Below, one piece after another: positions 7,978 through 15,998 of a stretch of 64,000 bases of DNA. The first letter of the stretch is position 1, and every line of letters starts with the position of its first letter. The notes beneath the pieces were generated by a model. That model searched no databases. It worked only from the letters and a program-made list of their open reading frames with translations, and had not been told where the DNA came from. Source of the DNA: Neisseria subflava (GTDB taxonomy: Bacteria > Pseudomonadota > Gammaproteobacteria > Burkholderiales > Neisseriaceae); the NCBI RefSeq assembly GCF_024205705.1, contig NZ_CP073115.1, forward strand, positions 1,488,001-1,552,000, given 5' to 3'. The translations under genes and the position numbers were made by a program.

Positions 7978-8538
7978 ATGCCTTGGAACATACCTATTTT
8001 ACTTACCTGGATGCGCGTCCTATTAATCCCCGTGTTCACCATCCTATTCTATTTACCGAACACATGGATTCAACCACAAACCGTCAACTGGACAGCCGCC
8101 ATCATCTTTGCACTTGCCGCTATTACAGACTGGTTTGACGGCTTTTTAGCACGCCGCTGGAAACAAACCTCCGACTTCGGTGCATTCCTCGACCCCGTTG
8201 CCGACAAGCTCATGGTTGCCGTTGCCCTGCTCCTGCTCGTCAGCCTTGGCAGAACATACGCCATCTTCGCCATGATTATTATCGGCCGGGAAATTACCAT
8301 TTCCGCCTTGCGCGAATGGATGGCACAAATGGGCAAACGCGGCAGCGTTGCAGTGGCCACTATCGGCAAATTCAAAACCACTGCCCAAATGATCGCCATC
8401 TTCCTTTTGCTTATCGGCACGGACAAATATAACGACCCTTTCTATCTCATTGGTAACATATTGATGTTTATAGCATCTTTATTGACCATCTGGTCAATGT
8501 GCTACTACCTGAAAATGGCATGGAAAGAATTCAAATAA
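7978..8538 (+). CDS. pgsA: Phosphatidylglycerophosphate synthase (186 aa)
   Basis: This enzyme transfers phosphatidyl from CDP-diacylglycerol to glycerol-3-phosphate, the first step to phosphatidylglycerol and cardiolipin, in the inner membrane. The CDP-alcohol phosphotransferase signature DGx2ARx8Gx3Dx3D is complete: D54, G55, A58, R59, G68, D72, D76. About four to five membrane segments are visible, and the length fits the family (about 185). The start MPWNIPILLTW aligns with other PgsA proteins. The same frame continues upstream into an unrelated HExxH protein (see the preceding entry). A tRNA array follows. Confidence 0.93.
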   Translation: MPWNIPILLTWMRVLLIPVFTILFYLPNTWIQPQTVNWTAAIIFALAAITDWFDGFLARRWKQTSDFGAFLDPVADKLMVAVALLLLVSLGRTYAIFAMIIIGREITISALREWMAQMGKRGSVAVATIGKFKTTAQMIAIFLLLIGTDKYNDPFYLIGNILMFIASLLTIWSMCYYLKMAWKEFK

Positions 8539-8565
8539 ATTTTTTAAAAAATAAAAACAAAACAC

Positions 8566-8594
8566 TTGACGCACGCGATTAAATCCATAATAAT
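8566..8594 (+). promoter_or_regulatory. Candidate promoter of the tRNA array
   Basis: TTGACG at 8566-8571 and AATAAT at 8589-8594 are 17 bases apart, about 38 bases before the first tRNA. Confidence 0.6.
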
Positions 8595-8631
8595 TGCGTC
8601 TTCTTCGATATACGAAGCAACAAATATCAGA

Positions 8632-8707
8632 GCGGGAATAGCTCAGTTGGTAGAGCGCAACCTTGCCAAGGTTGAGGTCGCGAGTTCGAGACTCGTTTCC
8701 CGCTCCA
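8632..8707 (+). tRNA. tRNA-Gly (GCC), copy 1
   Basis: A 76-base cloverleaf with encoded CCA. Acceptor GCGGGAA pairs with TTCCCGC, the anticodon loop has GCC, and the T-loop is TTCGAGA. It is the first of four identical copies. Confidence 0.97.
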
Positions 8708-8741
8708 TACTGATTACTTGTTGATTGTTCTTTTTCAATAT

Positions 8742-8817
8742 GCGGGAATAGCTCAGTTGGTAGAGCGCAACCTTGCCAAGGTTGAGGTCGCGAGTTCGAG
8801 ACTCGTTTCCCGCTCCA
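8742..8817 (+). tRNA. tRNA-Gly (GCC), copy 2
   Basis: Identical over all 76 bases to the copy at 8632. The 34-base spacer is not conserved with the other spacers. Confidence 0.97.
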
Positions 8818-8841
8818 GTTTAATTTCAGATGCACTCAAAT

Positions 8842-8917
8842 GCGGGAATAGCTCAGTTGGTAGAGCGCAACCTTGCCAAGGTTGAGGTCGCGAGTTCGAG
8901 ACTCGTTTCCCGCTCCA
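8842..8917 (+). tRNA. tRNA-Gly (GCC), copy 3
   Basis: Identical to the two preceding Gly genes, with a 24-base spacer. Confidence 0.97.
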
Positions 8918-8938
8918 TTAAATCATGCATCCGAATAC

Positions 8939-9014
8939 GCGGGAATAGCTCAGTTGGTAGAGCGCAACCTTGCCAAGGTTGAGGTCGCGAGTTCGAGACT
9001 CGTTTCCCGCTCCA
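8939..9014 (+). tRNA. tRNA-Gly (GCC), copy 4
   Basis: Identical to copies 1-3, with a 21-base spacer. Confidence 0.97.
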
Positions 9015-9045
9015 GTTTCATACTACAACACTCAAACGTAGTTTT

Positions 9046-9119
9046 GGCGAGATAGCAAAGTGGTTATGCAGCGGATTGCAAATCCGTCTACGCCGGTTCG
9101 ATTCCGACTCTCGCCTCCA
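9046..9119 (+). tRNA. tRNA-Cys (GCA)
   Basis: A 74-base cloverleaf with acceptor GGCGAGA/TCTCGCC, anticodon loop TTGCAAA, discriminator U and encoded CCA, all typical of bacterial tRNA-Cys. Confidence 0.95.
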
Positions 9120-9129
9120 TCCCTTTCAT

Positions 9130-9207
9130 GGCGGGGTGGCAGAGTGTTTATGCTATAAGGGGTGCAACCCTTATATAGGCCGGTTCAAATCCGCGCCCCC
9201 GCCTCCA
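9130..9207 (+). tRNA. Aberrant Cys-like tRNA (GCA), possible pseudo-tRNA
   Basis: A 78-base tRNA-like gene with a perfect acceptor stem (GGCGGGG/CCCCGCC), U discriminator and encoded CCA, as in tRNA-Cys. The anticodon arm is abnormal: ATAAGGG and CCCTTAT pair around GTGCAA, so the loop is 6 (or 8) bases rather than 7. The D-loop AGTGTTTA has lost one of the paired Gs found in the adjacent tRNA-Cys (AGTGGTTA), and the T-stem has two mismatches. The T-loop TTCAAAT keeps the conserved bases. It is either a decaying duplicate of the Cys gene or a functional non-canonical tRNA. Confidence 0.6.
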
Positions 9208-9228
9208 ATTTCTCAATTTACTGTCTAC

Positions 9229-9318
9229 GCCCGGGTGGTGAAATAGGTAGACACAACGGACTTAAAATCCGTCGGCCCTAAACCGGCCGTGCCGGTTCGA
9301 TTCCGGCTCCGGGCACCA
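9229..9318 (+). tRNA. tRNA-Leu (TAA)
   Basis: A 90-base class II tRNA with acceptor GCCCGGG/CCCGGGC, anticodon loop CTTAAAA and a long variable arm (GTCGGCCC...GGCCGTGCC). CCA is encoded. It is the last gene of the array. Confidence 0.95.
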
Positions 9319-9366
9319 ATAAATATCTGAATTCATTGAAAAACCTAATATTCCAAATTTCTAATT

Positions 9367-9396
9367 GACAGCTTATTTGTAAGGCTGTCTTTTTTG
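9367..9396 (+). terminator. Terminator of the tRNA array
   Basis: GACAGC and GCTGTC pair around TTATTTGTAAG and are followed by six T, about 50 bases after tRNA-Leu. Confidence 0.75.
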
Positions 9397-9451
9397 TTTG
9401 TGCCTTATTTGTGTCTAACTTGCGCCATTTGTGTCAAATGTGACAAGATCG

Positions 9452-9911
9452 TGCAAAGGTCTCAGGCTATGACAATGAGGAAGACCGGTAGCATCTGGTA
9501 ATCATCGTTTGCTGGACGGCATTATGCGCAAAGCCCACCGTAACCGTCCGCTGATGGAAGCGTAAACCAAACGTAACCGACATCTATCGAAGACCCGTTA
9601 TGTGGTCGAACAAAGCTTCGGTACGCTGCACCGTAAGTCCCGCTACACTCGGGTAGCCTATTTCGGTCTGATTAAAGTGAGTGCACAAAGCCATCTGAAG
9701 GCAATGTGTTTAAACCTGTTGAAAGCGGCTAACAGGCTAAGTGCGCCTGTTATTACCTAAAAGGCGGCCCGGATACCTGATTATCGGGTATCCGGGGAGA
9801 ATAAAGAGGGAGGGGGTTGAGTAGAATCAGTGGATACTTGGAGCGAGAACAGCCGAAAATCTATGTTTGGATTTCGGCTGCTGGAAGGAAAAGGAATTTT
9901 GCAAAGGTCTC
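9452..9911 (+). pseudogene. Truncated, decayed IS5-family (IS1106-like) remnant
   Basis: From 9465 the DNA matches the 3' third of the transposase and right end of the IS at 1556-2773, starting at the codons for GYDSEE. It carries a nonsense change (CAA to TAA at 9563-9565) and other frame damage, and keeps the right terminal repeat at 9893-9911. The left edge (9452-9463) is another right-end sequence, TGCAAAGGTCTC, fused directly to internal IS sequence. It cannot encode an active transposase. With the flanking terminators it fills the 670-base gap between tRNA-Leu and hldD. Confidence 0.85.
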
Positions 9912-9931
9912 ATTTTAAAATTTCCCAAAAT

Positions 9932-9972
9932 GATAAGGCCGTCTGAAAATCCTTTTTCAGACGGCCTTATCA
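9932..9972 (-). terminator. DUS-pair terminator of hldD
   Basis: An 18-base perfect inverted repeat, GATAAGGCCGTCTGAAAA and its complement, 17 bases after the hldD stop. Confidence 0.8.
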
Positions 9973-9988
9973 TTCAAATCAGAAGGAC

Positions 9989-10993
9989 TTAAACCAAGTT
10001 CTCCAGCATCCATTTAACGTAACGGCTGACGCCTTGTTTTACATCCAAAAATTCTTCTTTATACCCGGCTTCGCGCAGCTTGGTAATATCCGCTTGAGTA
10101 AAGCTCTGATATTTGCCTTTAAGTGCATCGGGGAATGGGATATAGCGAATAAGCTCTTCTTCAACCAACTCTTTCAAACTCATTTCAGGCTTGCCTTCGG
10201 CTGTACGGCAGGCGTTGACGGTGGCAGCGGCAAGTTCGTTAAACTGTTGGCTGCGGCCTGTACCAAGGTTAAAGATACCTGAAAGCTCAGGATGATCGAA
10301 GAAGTAAAGGTTAACCTTGGCAACGTCTTCTACGCTGACAAAGTCGCGTGTTTGCTCGCCGTTACCATAGCCGTCATTAGCGCCAAACAGGTTAACATAG
10401 CCATGCTCGCGGTATTGATGAAAATGGTGGAAGGCGACGGACGCCATTCGGCCTTTGTGTTGCTCCTGTTGTCCGTAAACATTGAAGTAGCGGAAGCCGA
10501 CAACTTGGGCTGTCAGACCTTCTTTCATGCGACGACGCAATACTTGGTCAAACAAGAATTTAGAGTAGCCATATACATTGAGTGGTTTTTCCAGTTCGCG
10601 CTCTTCGCGGAAGATTTCACCTTTGCCGTACACGGCGGCACTGGAAGCATAGAGGAACGGAATACGTTCGTCCTGACACCAATCTAAGAGGTCGAGCGTG
10701 TACTGATAGTTGTTGTCCATCATATAAAGGCCGTCATGATTCATGGTGTCGGAACATGCGCCTTGATGGAAAACCGCTTCAATATTGTCGTAAGGCAAAA
10801 GATGGCCGCGCACTTGGCGGATAAATTCGTGTTTATCAAGATAGTGGGCAATTTCACACTCGACAAGGTTTTTAAATTTTTCACCTTTGCTCAGATTGTC
10901 GACGGCAACAATGTCGGTAATACCGCGCTGGTTAAGTGCTTTGACGATGTTGCTGCCGATAAAGCCGGCTGCGCCTGTTACGATAATGGTCAT
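9989..10993 (-). CDS. hldD: ADP-L-glycero-D-manno-heptose 6-epimerase (334 aa)
   Basis: Makes ADP-L-glycero-beta-D-manno-heptose, the last step in heptose supply for the lipooligosaccharide inner core. It is an extended SDR with the NADP-binding GAAGFIG at 7-13, the substrate-region motif HQGACSDT at 76-83, and the catalytic pair Y141/K145 in YGYSK. Length is as expected (E. coli 310; Neisseria 334). AAAGGA precedes the ATG by eight bases. It follows hldA on the same strand, separated by a 140-base spacer with an AT-type DUS dyad, so it may have its own promoter. Confidence 0.96.
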   Translation of the reverse strand: MTIIVTGAAGFIGSNIVKALNQRGITDIVAVDNLSKGEKFKNLVECEIAHYLDKHEFIRQVRGHLLPYDNIEAVFHQGACSDTMNHDGLYMMDNNYQYTLDLLDWCQDERIPFLYASSAAVYGKGEIFREERELEKPLNVYGYSKFLFDQVLRRRMKEGLTAQVVGFRYFNVYGQQEQHKGRMASVAFHHFHQYREHGYVNLFGANDGYGNGEQTRDFVSVEDVAKVNLYFFDHPELSGIFNLGTGRSQQFNELAAATVNACRTAEGKPEMSLKELVEEELIRYIPFPDALKGKYQSFTQADITKLREAGYKEEFLDVKQGVSRYVKWMLENLV

Positions 10994-11039
10994 AATGAGT
11001 TTCCTTTATTTTGATTTTTCAGACGGCCTTGAAGTAATC

Positions 11040-11103
11040 ATGCCGTCTGAAAATAAAAACTTTTCTGTCTGGATTATTTTCCAACTCTATTTTCAGACGG
11101 CAT
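11040..11103. repeat. Pair of AT-type uptake sequences in inverted orientation
   Basis: ATGCCGTCTGAAAAT at 11040-11054 is mirrored exactly at 11089-11103. These are the clearest paired AT-DUS in a window dominated by AG-DUS. They lie between hldA and hldD and could act as a weak terminator. Confidence 0.8.
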
Positions 11104-11133
11104 TTAGAATTTTAAGGCCGTCTGAAACAATCA

Positions 11134-12096
11134 TTATTGCTCTTCCAATGCCTTATTCAACTCTGCAAACGAGCAAACCGCCGTACCAAGTTTTGCCACG
11201 ACAACGCCCGCTGCCGTATTAGCAAGGTGCATCGCTTCAGGCATGGTATAGCCTGCCGCCAAACCCAAGCCCATTCCGGCAATAACGGTATCGCCCGCAC
11301 CGGATACATCATAGACTTCTTGAGCCCTTGTAGGCTGATAAATCGGCTTGCCCTCATTGAACAGGGTCATACCCTCTTCGCTTCGGGTCAGCAAAATCGC
11401 GGTCAAGTCGAGATGACGGCGCAGATTTTGGGCTTTTTCGGTCAAATCGTTTTCGTTTTTCCAGCTGCCCACCACTTCTTTCAATTCTGCACGGTTAGGC
11501 GTAATCAGCGTAGCGCCGGCATATTTTTCGTAATCATCGCCTTTCGGGTCGATTAAAACGGGTTTACCGGCCTGTTTCGCCCAATCGATCATATCGGAAA
11601 TATGCGACAAACCGCCCTTGCCGTAATCTGAAAAAATAATGGCATCGTATTCAGGCAACACTTCTCGATATTGATGTTTGATTTGTTCCAATACCTCACG
11701 ATGAGGCTGCTCTTCAAAATCAAGTCGGATAAGCTGCTGGTTGCGAGCAACAACTCGCAGTTTGACAGTAGTCGCAATTTGTTTGTCGCGCATCAGATAG
11801 GAAGAAACACCGTCTTGCACCATCAACGCATCCAGTGCATCTGCAGCTTCATCATCGCCAGTTACGGACAACAGCCCTACTTTGCCACCCAATGAGGCGA
11901 TATTGCGCGCAACGTTTGCCGCACCACCCGCGCGTTGGTCGATACGTCCGATTTTCGCCACCGGCACGGGCGCTTCGGGCGAAATACGGGACACGTCGCC
12001 AAACCAATAGCGGTCGAGCATCACATCGCCGACAACCAAGACTTTGGCTTGTGCAAAACGGGATTTGAGAGTTTCTTGTTGGAACTTGGTGGGCAT
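11134..12096 (-). CDS. hldA: D-glycero-beta-D-manno-heptose-7-phosphate kinase (320 aa)
   Basis: PfkB-family sugar kinase that phosphorylates heptose-7-phosphate at C1 for LOS core synthesis. It corresponds to the kinase half of E. coli HldE; the adenylyltransferase domain is absent, so HldC must be separate. Signatures are VVGDVMLDRYWFGDV (21-35), RAGGAANVARN (about 55-65) and the anion-hole/catalytic DVSGAGDTV near 263-271. CGGAGG lies five bases before the ATG. Downstream is hldD, giving a heptose gene pair. Confidence 0.94.
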   Translation of the reverse strand: MPTKFQQETLKSRFAQAKVLVVGDVMLDRYWFGDVSRISPEAPVPVAKIGRIDQRAGGAANVARNIASLGGKVGLLSVTGDDEAADALDALMVQDGVSSYLMRDKQIATTVKLRVVARNQQLIRLDFEEQPHREVLEQIKHQYREVLPEYDAIIFSDYGKGGLSHISDMIDWAKQAGKPVLIDPKGDDYEKYAGATLITPNRAELKEVVGSWKNENDLTEKAQNLRRHLDLTAILLTRSEEGMTLFNEGKPIYQPTRAQEVYDVSGAGDTVIAGMGLGLAAGYTMPEAMHLANTAAGVVVAKLGTAVCSFAELNKALEEQ

Positions 12097-12151
12097 ATTG
12101 CCTCCGTTATGTTTTTTTCAGACGACCTCAACCTGTAAGGTCGCCTGAAAA

Positions 12152-12892
12152 TCAGTTTGCTTCAAGGTTTACCACGCGGTTCACTTCACGCAATACGGCT
12201 ACCGGATCGGCAGCTTTGGTTACCGGGCGGCCCATTACCAAATAGGTTGAACCTGCAGCCAAGGCTTCAGCCGGTGTCATAATACGGCGTTGGTCGTCAT
12301 TATTGCCGGCAACGTCCAAGCGGATGCCCGGTGTTACCAAGACAAAATCCTGTCCCAATTCACGGCGCAATGGTGTGGCTTCTTGAGCGGAACATACCAC
12401 GCCGTCCAAGCCTGAACTTTGCGCCAGTTTCGCCAAGCGGATGACTTGTTCTTCAGGGGCAATGTTCAAACCGATTTCTGCCAAGTCACTTTGTTCCATG
12501 CTGGTCAACACGGTTACGCCGATCAAAAGCGGCTTGGTTTGATATCCGGCAACGGCTTCTGCTGCAGCTTCCATCATACGGCGGCCACCGGAGGCGTGCA
12601 TATCGACCATCCAAACGCCCATATCGGCGGCAACTTTACAGGCCTGAGCGACTGTATGGGGAATATCGTGGTATTTCAGATCGAGGAAAAGTTTGAAACC
12701 TTGATTGATTAAACTTTCTGCCAAATTTCGGCCGGTTGCGGTAAACAGCTCTTTACCGATTTTGATTTGACACAATGTCGGGTCAAGATTACGGACAAAT
12801 CCGAGCGTGTCTTTTTCGTTGGCAAAATCGAGGGCGACGATAACGGGAGTGCGCTGTTGCTGAGTTTGGAAGTCGGAGATCAAGGGATTCAT
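12152..12892 (-). CDS. pyrF: Orotidine 5'-phosphate decarboxylase (246 aa)
   Basis: Converts OMP to UMP, the final step of de novo pyrimidine synthesis, in the cytoplasm. The TIM-barrel enzyme shows VALDFANEKDTL near 19-30, the catalytic FLDLKYHDIPHT near 69-80 and a C-terminal TYLVMGRPVTKAADP phosphate-binding region. Length fits the family (about 240). It lies upstream of hldA on the same strand, separated by 55 bases that include a variant (GGTCG) uptake-sequence pair. Confidence 0.96.
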   Translation of the reverse strand: MNPLISDFQTQQQRTPVIVALDFANEKDTLGFVRNLDPTLCQIKIGKELFTATGRNLAESLINQGFKLFLDLKYHDIPHTVAQACKVAADMGVWMVDMHASGGRRMMEAAAEAVAGYQTKPLLIGVTVLTSMEQSDLAEIGLNIAPEEQVIRLAKLAQSSGLDGVVCSAQEATPLRRELGQDFVLVTPGIRLDVAGNNDDQRRIMTPAEALAAGSTYLVMGRPVTKAADPVAVLREVNRVVNLEAN

Positions 12893-12948
12893 AAGATGCC
12901 TGCGGATAAACGGTTATAGCTTCGATTTTAACAGCTTTTGTACACAAA

Positions 12949-12980
12949 AGGCCGTCTGAAAATATTTTTTCAGACGGCCC
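12949..12980 (-). terminator. DUS-pair terminator after adk
   Basis: AGGCCGTCTGAAAA faces TTTTTCAGACGGCC just beyond the adk stop. Confidence 0.75.
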
Positions 12981-13003
12981 TCATGATTTTACTTCGGCAA
13001 AAC

Positions 13004-13651
13004 TTATTTGCCCAAACCTTTCAATACTTCGGCTTTCACAGCCTCTACCGGTTGAGTGCCGTCGACTTTGATGTATTTAGGCGCGTGTTCGCCTTCCAGT
13101 TTGCTGTAAAAATCAACCAAAACTTCGGTTTGCTCGTGGTAAACGGCAAGGCGTTTTTTCACGGTTTCTTCTTTGTCGTCGTCGCGTTGAATCAAGTCTT
13201 CGCCGGTTACGTCGTCTTTGCCTTCAACTTTAGGCGGATTGTAGGTAACGTGGTAAGTACGGCCAGAAGCCAAATGCACGCGGCGGCCGCTCATACGGTC
13301 GACAATCACACTGTCAGGCACATCGATTTCAACCACGGCATCCAAATCCACGCCTGCTTCAACCATAGCTTCAGCTTGTGCCAATGTGCGTGGGAAACCG
13401 TCAAACAGGAAACCGTTTTTGCAGTCGTCTTGGGCAATGCGCTCTTTGACCATGCCGATGATGATGTCGTCGCGTACCAAACCGCCTTCATCAATGATTT
13501 TTTTTGCTTCCAAACCCAGCGGAGTGCCTGCTTTGATGGCCGCGCGGAGCATGTCGCCGGTAGAAATTTGAGGAATGCCGAATGCGGCGGTAATGAATTG
13601 GGCCTGAGTGCCTTTGCCTGCGCCGGGTGCGCCCAACAATAATACTTTCAT
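13004..13651 (-). CDS. adk: Adenylate kinase (215 aa)
   Basis: Interconverts ATP + AMP and 2 ADP. P-loop GAPGAGKGT at 7-15, the AMP-binding SRGDMLR-equivalent STGDMLRAA near 31-39, DGFPRT near 84-89 and a long-form LID with GRTYHVTYNPP. There is no zinc-binding Cys set in the LID, as expected for Gram-negatives. GGAC lies eight bases before the ATG. Flanked by its own DUS-type terminator. Confidence 0.97.
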   Translation of the reverse strand: MKVLLLGAPGAGKGTQAQFITAAFGIPQISTGDMLRAAIKAGTPLGLEAKKIIDEGGLVRDDIIIGMVKERIAQDDCKNGFLFDGFPRTLAQAEAMVEAGVDLDAVVEIDVPDSVIVDRMSGRRVHLASGRTYHVTYNPPKVEGKDDVTGEDLIQRDDDKEETVKKRLAVYHEQTEVLVDFYSKLEGEHAPKYIKVDGTQPVEAVKAEVLKGLGK

Positions 13652-13723
13652 GATGAGTCCTTCTTGGTTTATGGATTTGATGTTTGTTTAATTCTACACG
13701 CCTTGCGTTTATCGTTCAAAACT

Positions 13724-14242
13724 TCAGACGGCCTGTTCTGTGCCAAAGTGCTGCCACGCATCATCGCGCATTTCGATAAACCAGCTGTCTTCAGGGAAGC
13801 GTTCCAACGCGTCTTTCAACGTGGAAAGTAGGTTTTGGGACAAGGCTTTTGCCAAATATTCTTCCTCGTTGGCTTCTGCCGCTTTGTCCGGCTGTTGCGC
13901 TAAACCGAGGGCACGTGTCCGATGGCCGTGTGCCAGATAGTTGAGCGCAATCACTTTTTGTGCCCAAAGCTGGGGAATATCGGGGCTTTCCTGCAACAAC
14001 ACCGATAAAATCGATACGGCGACCGCCAACCGTCCGCCGGTCATGCGCAAATCTAAGGATTGGTTGGGCGGCAGGGTGCTGAGCATTTCTGCCATGCGAA
14101 ACCAAAATTCGCCGCTGGCCTCGTCGGGCGCGGCCACTTTCAACATTTCGTAGTTGAACTCTTGATCGTCGTCTTTGACCAGCAAAGCGACATCGGCAAG
14201 CAATTTTTGTTCTTCACGGCTCAAATGGCGGAAATCATTCAT
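13724..14242 (-). CDS. Conserved neisserial protein of unknown function (172 aa)
   Basis: No domain is recognised. The protein is acidic and largely helical, with MNDFRHLSREEQKLLADV at the start and repeat-like helical stretches (LWAQKVIALNYLAHGHRTRALGLAQ) suggestive of TPR-type helices. GAAAGGA precedes the ATG well. It lies 21 bases downstream of kdsB and is probably cotranscribed. Its last codons (EQAV-stop) are formed by an uptake sequence. Confidence 0.75.
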   Translation of the reverse strand: MNDFRHLSREEQKLLADVALLVKDDDQEFNYEMLKVAAPDEASGEFWFRMAEMLSTLPPNQSLDLRMTGGRLAVAVSILSVLLQESPDIPQLWAQKVIALNYLAHGHRTRALGLAQQPDKAAEANEEEYLAKALSQNLLSTLKDALERFPEDSWFIEMRDDAWQHFGTEQAV

Positions 14243-14263
14243 GTCTTTTCCTTTCAGACGGCC

Positions 14264-15022
14264 TTAAGATTTAAACGCAACACGCACTCTGTCCAAATCT
14301 TCCTGCGTATCCACACCGGCAGCAGGCGCTTCTTGGGTGATTTCAACAGCAATCGGATAACCGTGCCACAGGACGCGCAATTGTTCCAGTGATTCGATGG
14401 TTTCCAAAGGAGAAACATCCATTTCCGAATAGCGTTGCAGGAAGCCTGCACGATAGGCATAAATGCCGATGTGGCGCAAAACAGCTGTTTCTGAAGGTAA
14501 TTCGCGTTTTTCGGCGCGCATGGCGTCGCGCGGAAAAGGAATCGGGGCGCGGCTGAAATAGATGGCGTTGCGGTTTTTGTCGAGGATGGCTTTGACAACG
14601 TTAGGATTCATAAACTCGTCAAAATCGTGCAATTCGTGGGCGGCCGTCGCCATTTGCACATTGTTTTCAACCAAAACTTCAGCCGTACGGTTGATGAGTT
14701 CGGGATCGATTAAAGGCTCGTCGCCTTGTACGTTCACAACAATCAGATGCTGCGGCAGTTTCAGCGTATTGGCCGCTTCGGCAAGACGCGTTGTACCGCT
14801 TTCGTGTTGATTGGAAGTCATGACCACTTCGACACCATGCGCCTGACAGGCCGTCTGAATATCGGGATGGTCGGTAGCAACGACAACACGCGCGGCCTTG
14901 CTTTTCGCCGCCTGTTCGGCGACACGCACAACCATCGGTTTACCGTGAATATCGGCTAAAGCCTTTCCCGGCAGACGTGAAGAATCCAACCGCGCCGGAA
15001 TTAATACGACAAATTCGGTCAT
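14264..15022 (-). CDS. kdsB: 3-deoxy-manno-octulosonate cytidylyltransferase (252 aa)
   Basis: Activates KDO as CMP-KDO for addition to lipid A. Nucleotidyltransferase fold with IPARLDSSRLPGKAL (8-22), NVQGDEPLI near 99-107, and a C-terminal GVDTQEDLDRVR. Length is typical (about 250). Its ATG overlaps the TGA of the upstream Trm112-like gene as ATGA, indicating translational coupling; the same order (lpxK, ycaR, kdsB) occurs in E. coli. Confidence 0.96.
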   Translation of the reverse strand: MTEFVVLIPARLDSSRLPGKALADIHGKPMVVRVAEQAAKSKAARVVVATDHPDIQTACQAHGVEVVMTSNQHESGTTRLAEAANTLKLPQHLIVVNVQGDEPLIDPELINRTAEVLVENNVQMATAAHELHDFDEFMNPNVVKAILDKNRNAIYFSRAPIPFPRDAMRAEKRELPSETAVLRHIGIYAYRAGFLQRYSEMDVSPLETIESLEQLRVLWHGYPIAVEITQEAPAAGVDTQEDLDRVRVAFKS

Positions 15023-15200
15023 GCTTTCAGTTCCTCTTCGCTTAACGGGCGCGCTTCGTTTTCCAACATATAAGGGATGCCGTCACGAATCGGATAAGCC
15101 AGCTTCGCCTGACGGCTCCACAATTCCTGTTTGTCTTGATGGTATTCGAGTTTGCCTTTGGTCACAGGACAAACAAGGATGTCTAAGAATTTTTTTCCAT
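15019..15200 (-). pseudogene. Trm112/YcaR-like UPF0434 gene with a one-base frameshift
   Basis: The minus strand encodes a 60-residue YcaR-type protein in two frames. ATG GAA AAA starts at 15200, and from TTC TTA GAC onward the family sequence (LDILVCPVTKGKLEYH, then LAYPIRDGIPYMLE) continues in another frame. The A-tract at 15190-15196 has seven A where eight would restore one frame; as written, a TAG follows after four codons. Alternatives are a sequencing error, a true loss, or slippage on the A-tract. No in-frame ATG lies between the upstream stop and the conserved region. Trm112-like proteins activate methyltransferases. Confidence 0.75.
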
Positions 15201-15305
15201 GGGGTTACTTTCGGGTTTGATGGTTTTAGCGAAACTTGCTGCACTCGTTTTCAGACGGCCTTTTTTGTATCGACAACATCAGCCGCCATTTTATATTTAT
15301 TCATT

Positions 15306-15872
15306 CTACTTATTTGATGCCTTAGGGCAAGCAGGAGCAGGATTTTTCCCACTACACATTATTTGATAAAAATCCTTCTCCAACTTAGGAAGATTTTTTT
15401 GGCTGAATCTTTCGGTTTTTTTATGTATTAATGTCATAACAGGCACTACGGAAGCTTCCATATAACGCGATGTTTTATTTAAAATAGATTGCCCTTCGGG
15501 ACTACTATAAAAATCAATCATAGCATCTACTTCTTTTTGTGTATAAACAGTTTTCATACCGTTCAATGTTATTTGGCGCAACTCTGCATATACTGCAGGC
15601 GTTCGAATCTCAGCATACATCTGACGCAAATATTTGCTCATCACTGCTTTCAGCTGACGTTGCTTACTCTCTGGAGCATTTGCTAACATTTCTTTTACTT
15701 GCGGAAAACTCATGACCATTTTTTCAGAATCTTGAAAAACTTGATCAAATATTAAATCTGCCTTCTGTACTTGATATAAACGCTCCAGCGACTCATCGCT
15801 CGGTGTAGCGGCAAACGCATTGGCACACAAGGCCAAAGCAGCAAAAGGCAACAATAAAGTTTTCAATTTCAT
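15306..15872 (-). CDS. Secreted DUF2059 protein (188 aa)
   Basis: A classical signal peptide (MKLKTLLLPFAALALCANAFA, cut after AFA) leads a mature helical domain of DUF2059 type, recognisable from the TQKEVDAMIDFYSSPEGQS stretch near 115-133. Such proteins are periplasmic and of unknown function. AAGGAG precedes the ATG. The last residues contain two Cys (IMCSGKNPAPACP) that could form a disulfide. It lies downstream of lpxK on the same strand, 126 bases away. Confidence 0.82.
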   Translation of the reverse strand: MKLKTLLLPFAALALCANAFAATPSDESLERLYQVQKADLIFDQVFQDSEKMVMSFPQVKEMLANAPESKQRQLKAVMSKYLRQMYAEIRTPAVYAELRQITLNGMKTVYTQKEVDAMIDFYSSPEGQSILNKTSRYMEASVVPVMTLIHKKTERFSQKNLPKLEKDFYQIMCSGKNPAPACPKASNK

Positions 15873-15998
15873 TTTTTCTCCTTTTTAAGGCTTAGGGGAA
15901 ATGGCAACAATAGTGAGCAGCAATTTTTTCAGGTTCATAAATTTCCTTATTATTAAAGGCGAATCACAACAAAGCATCCATTAATTTCAGGAGACCTA

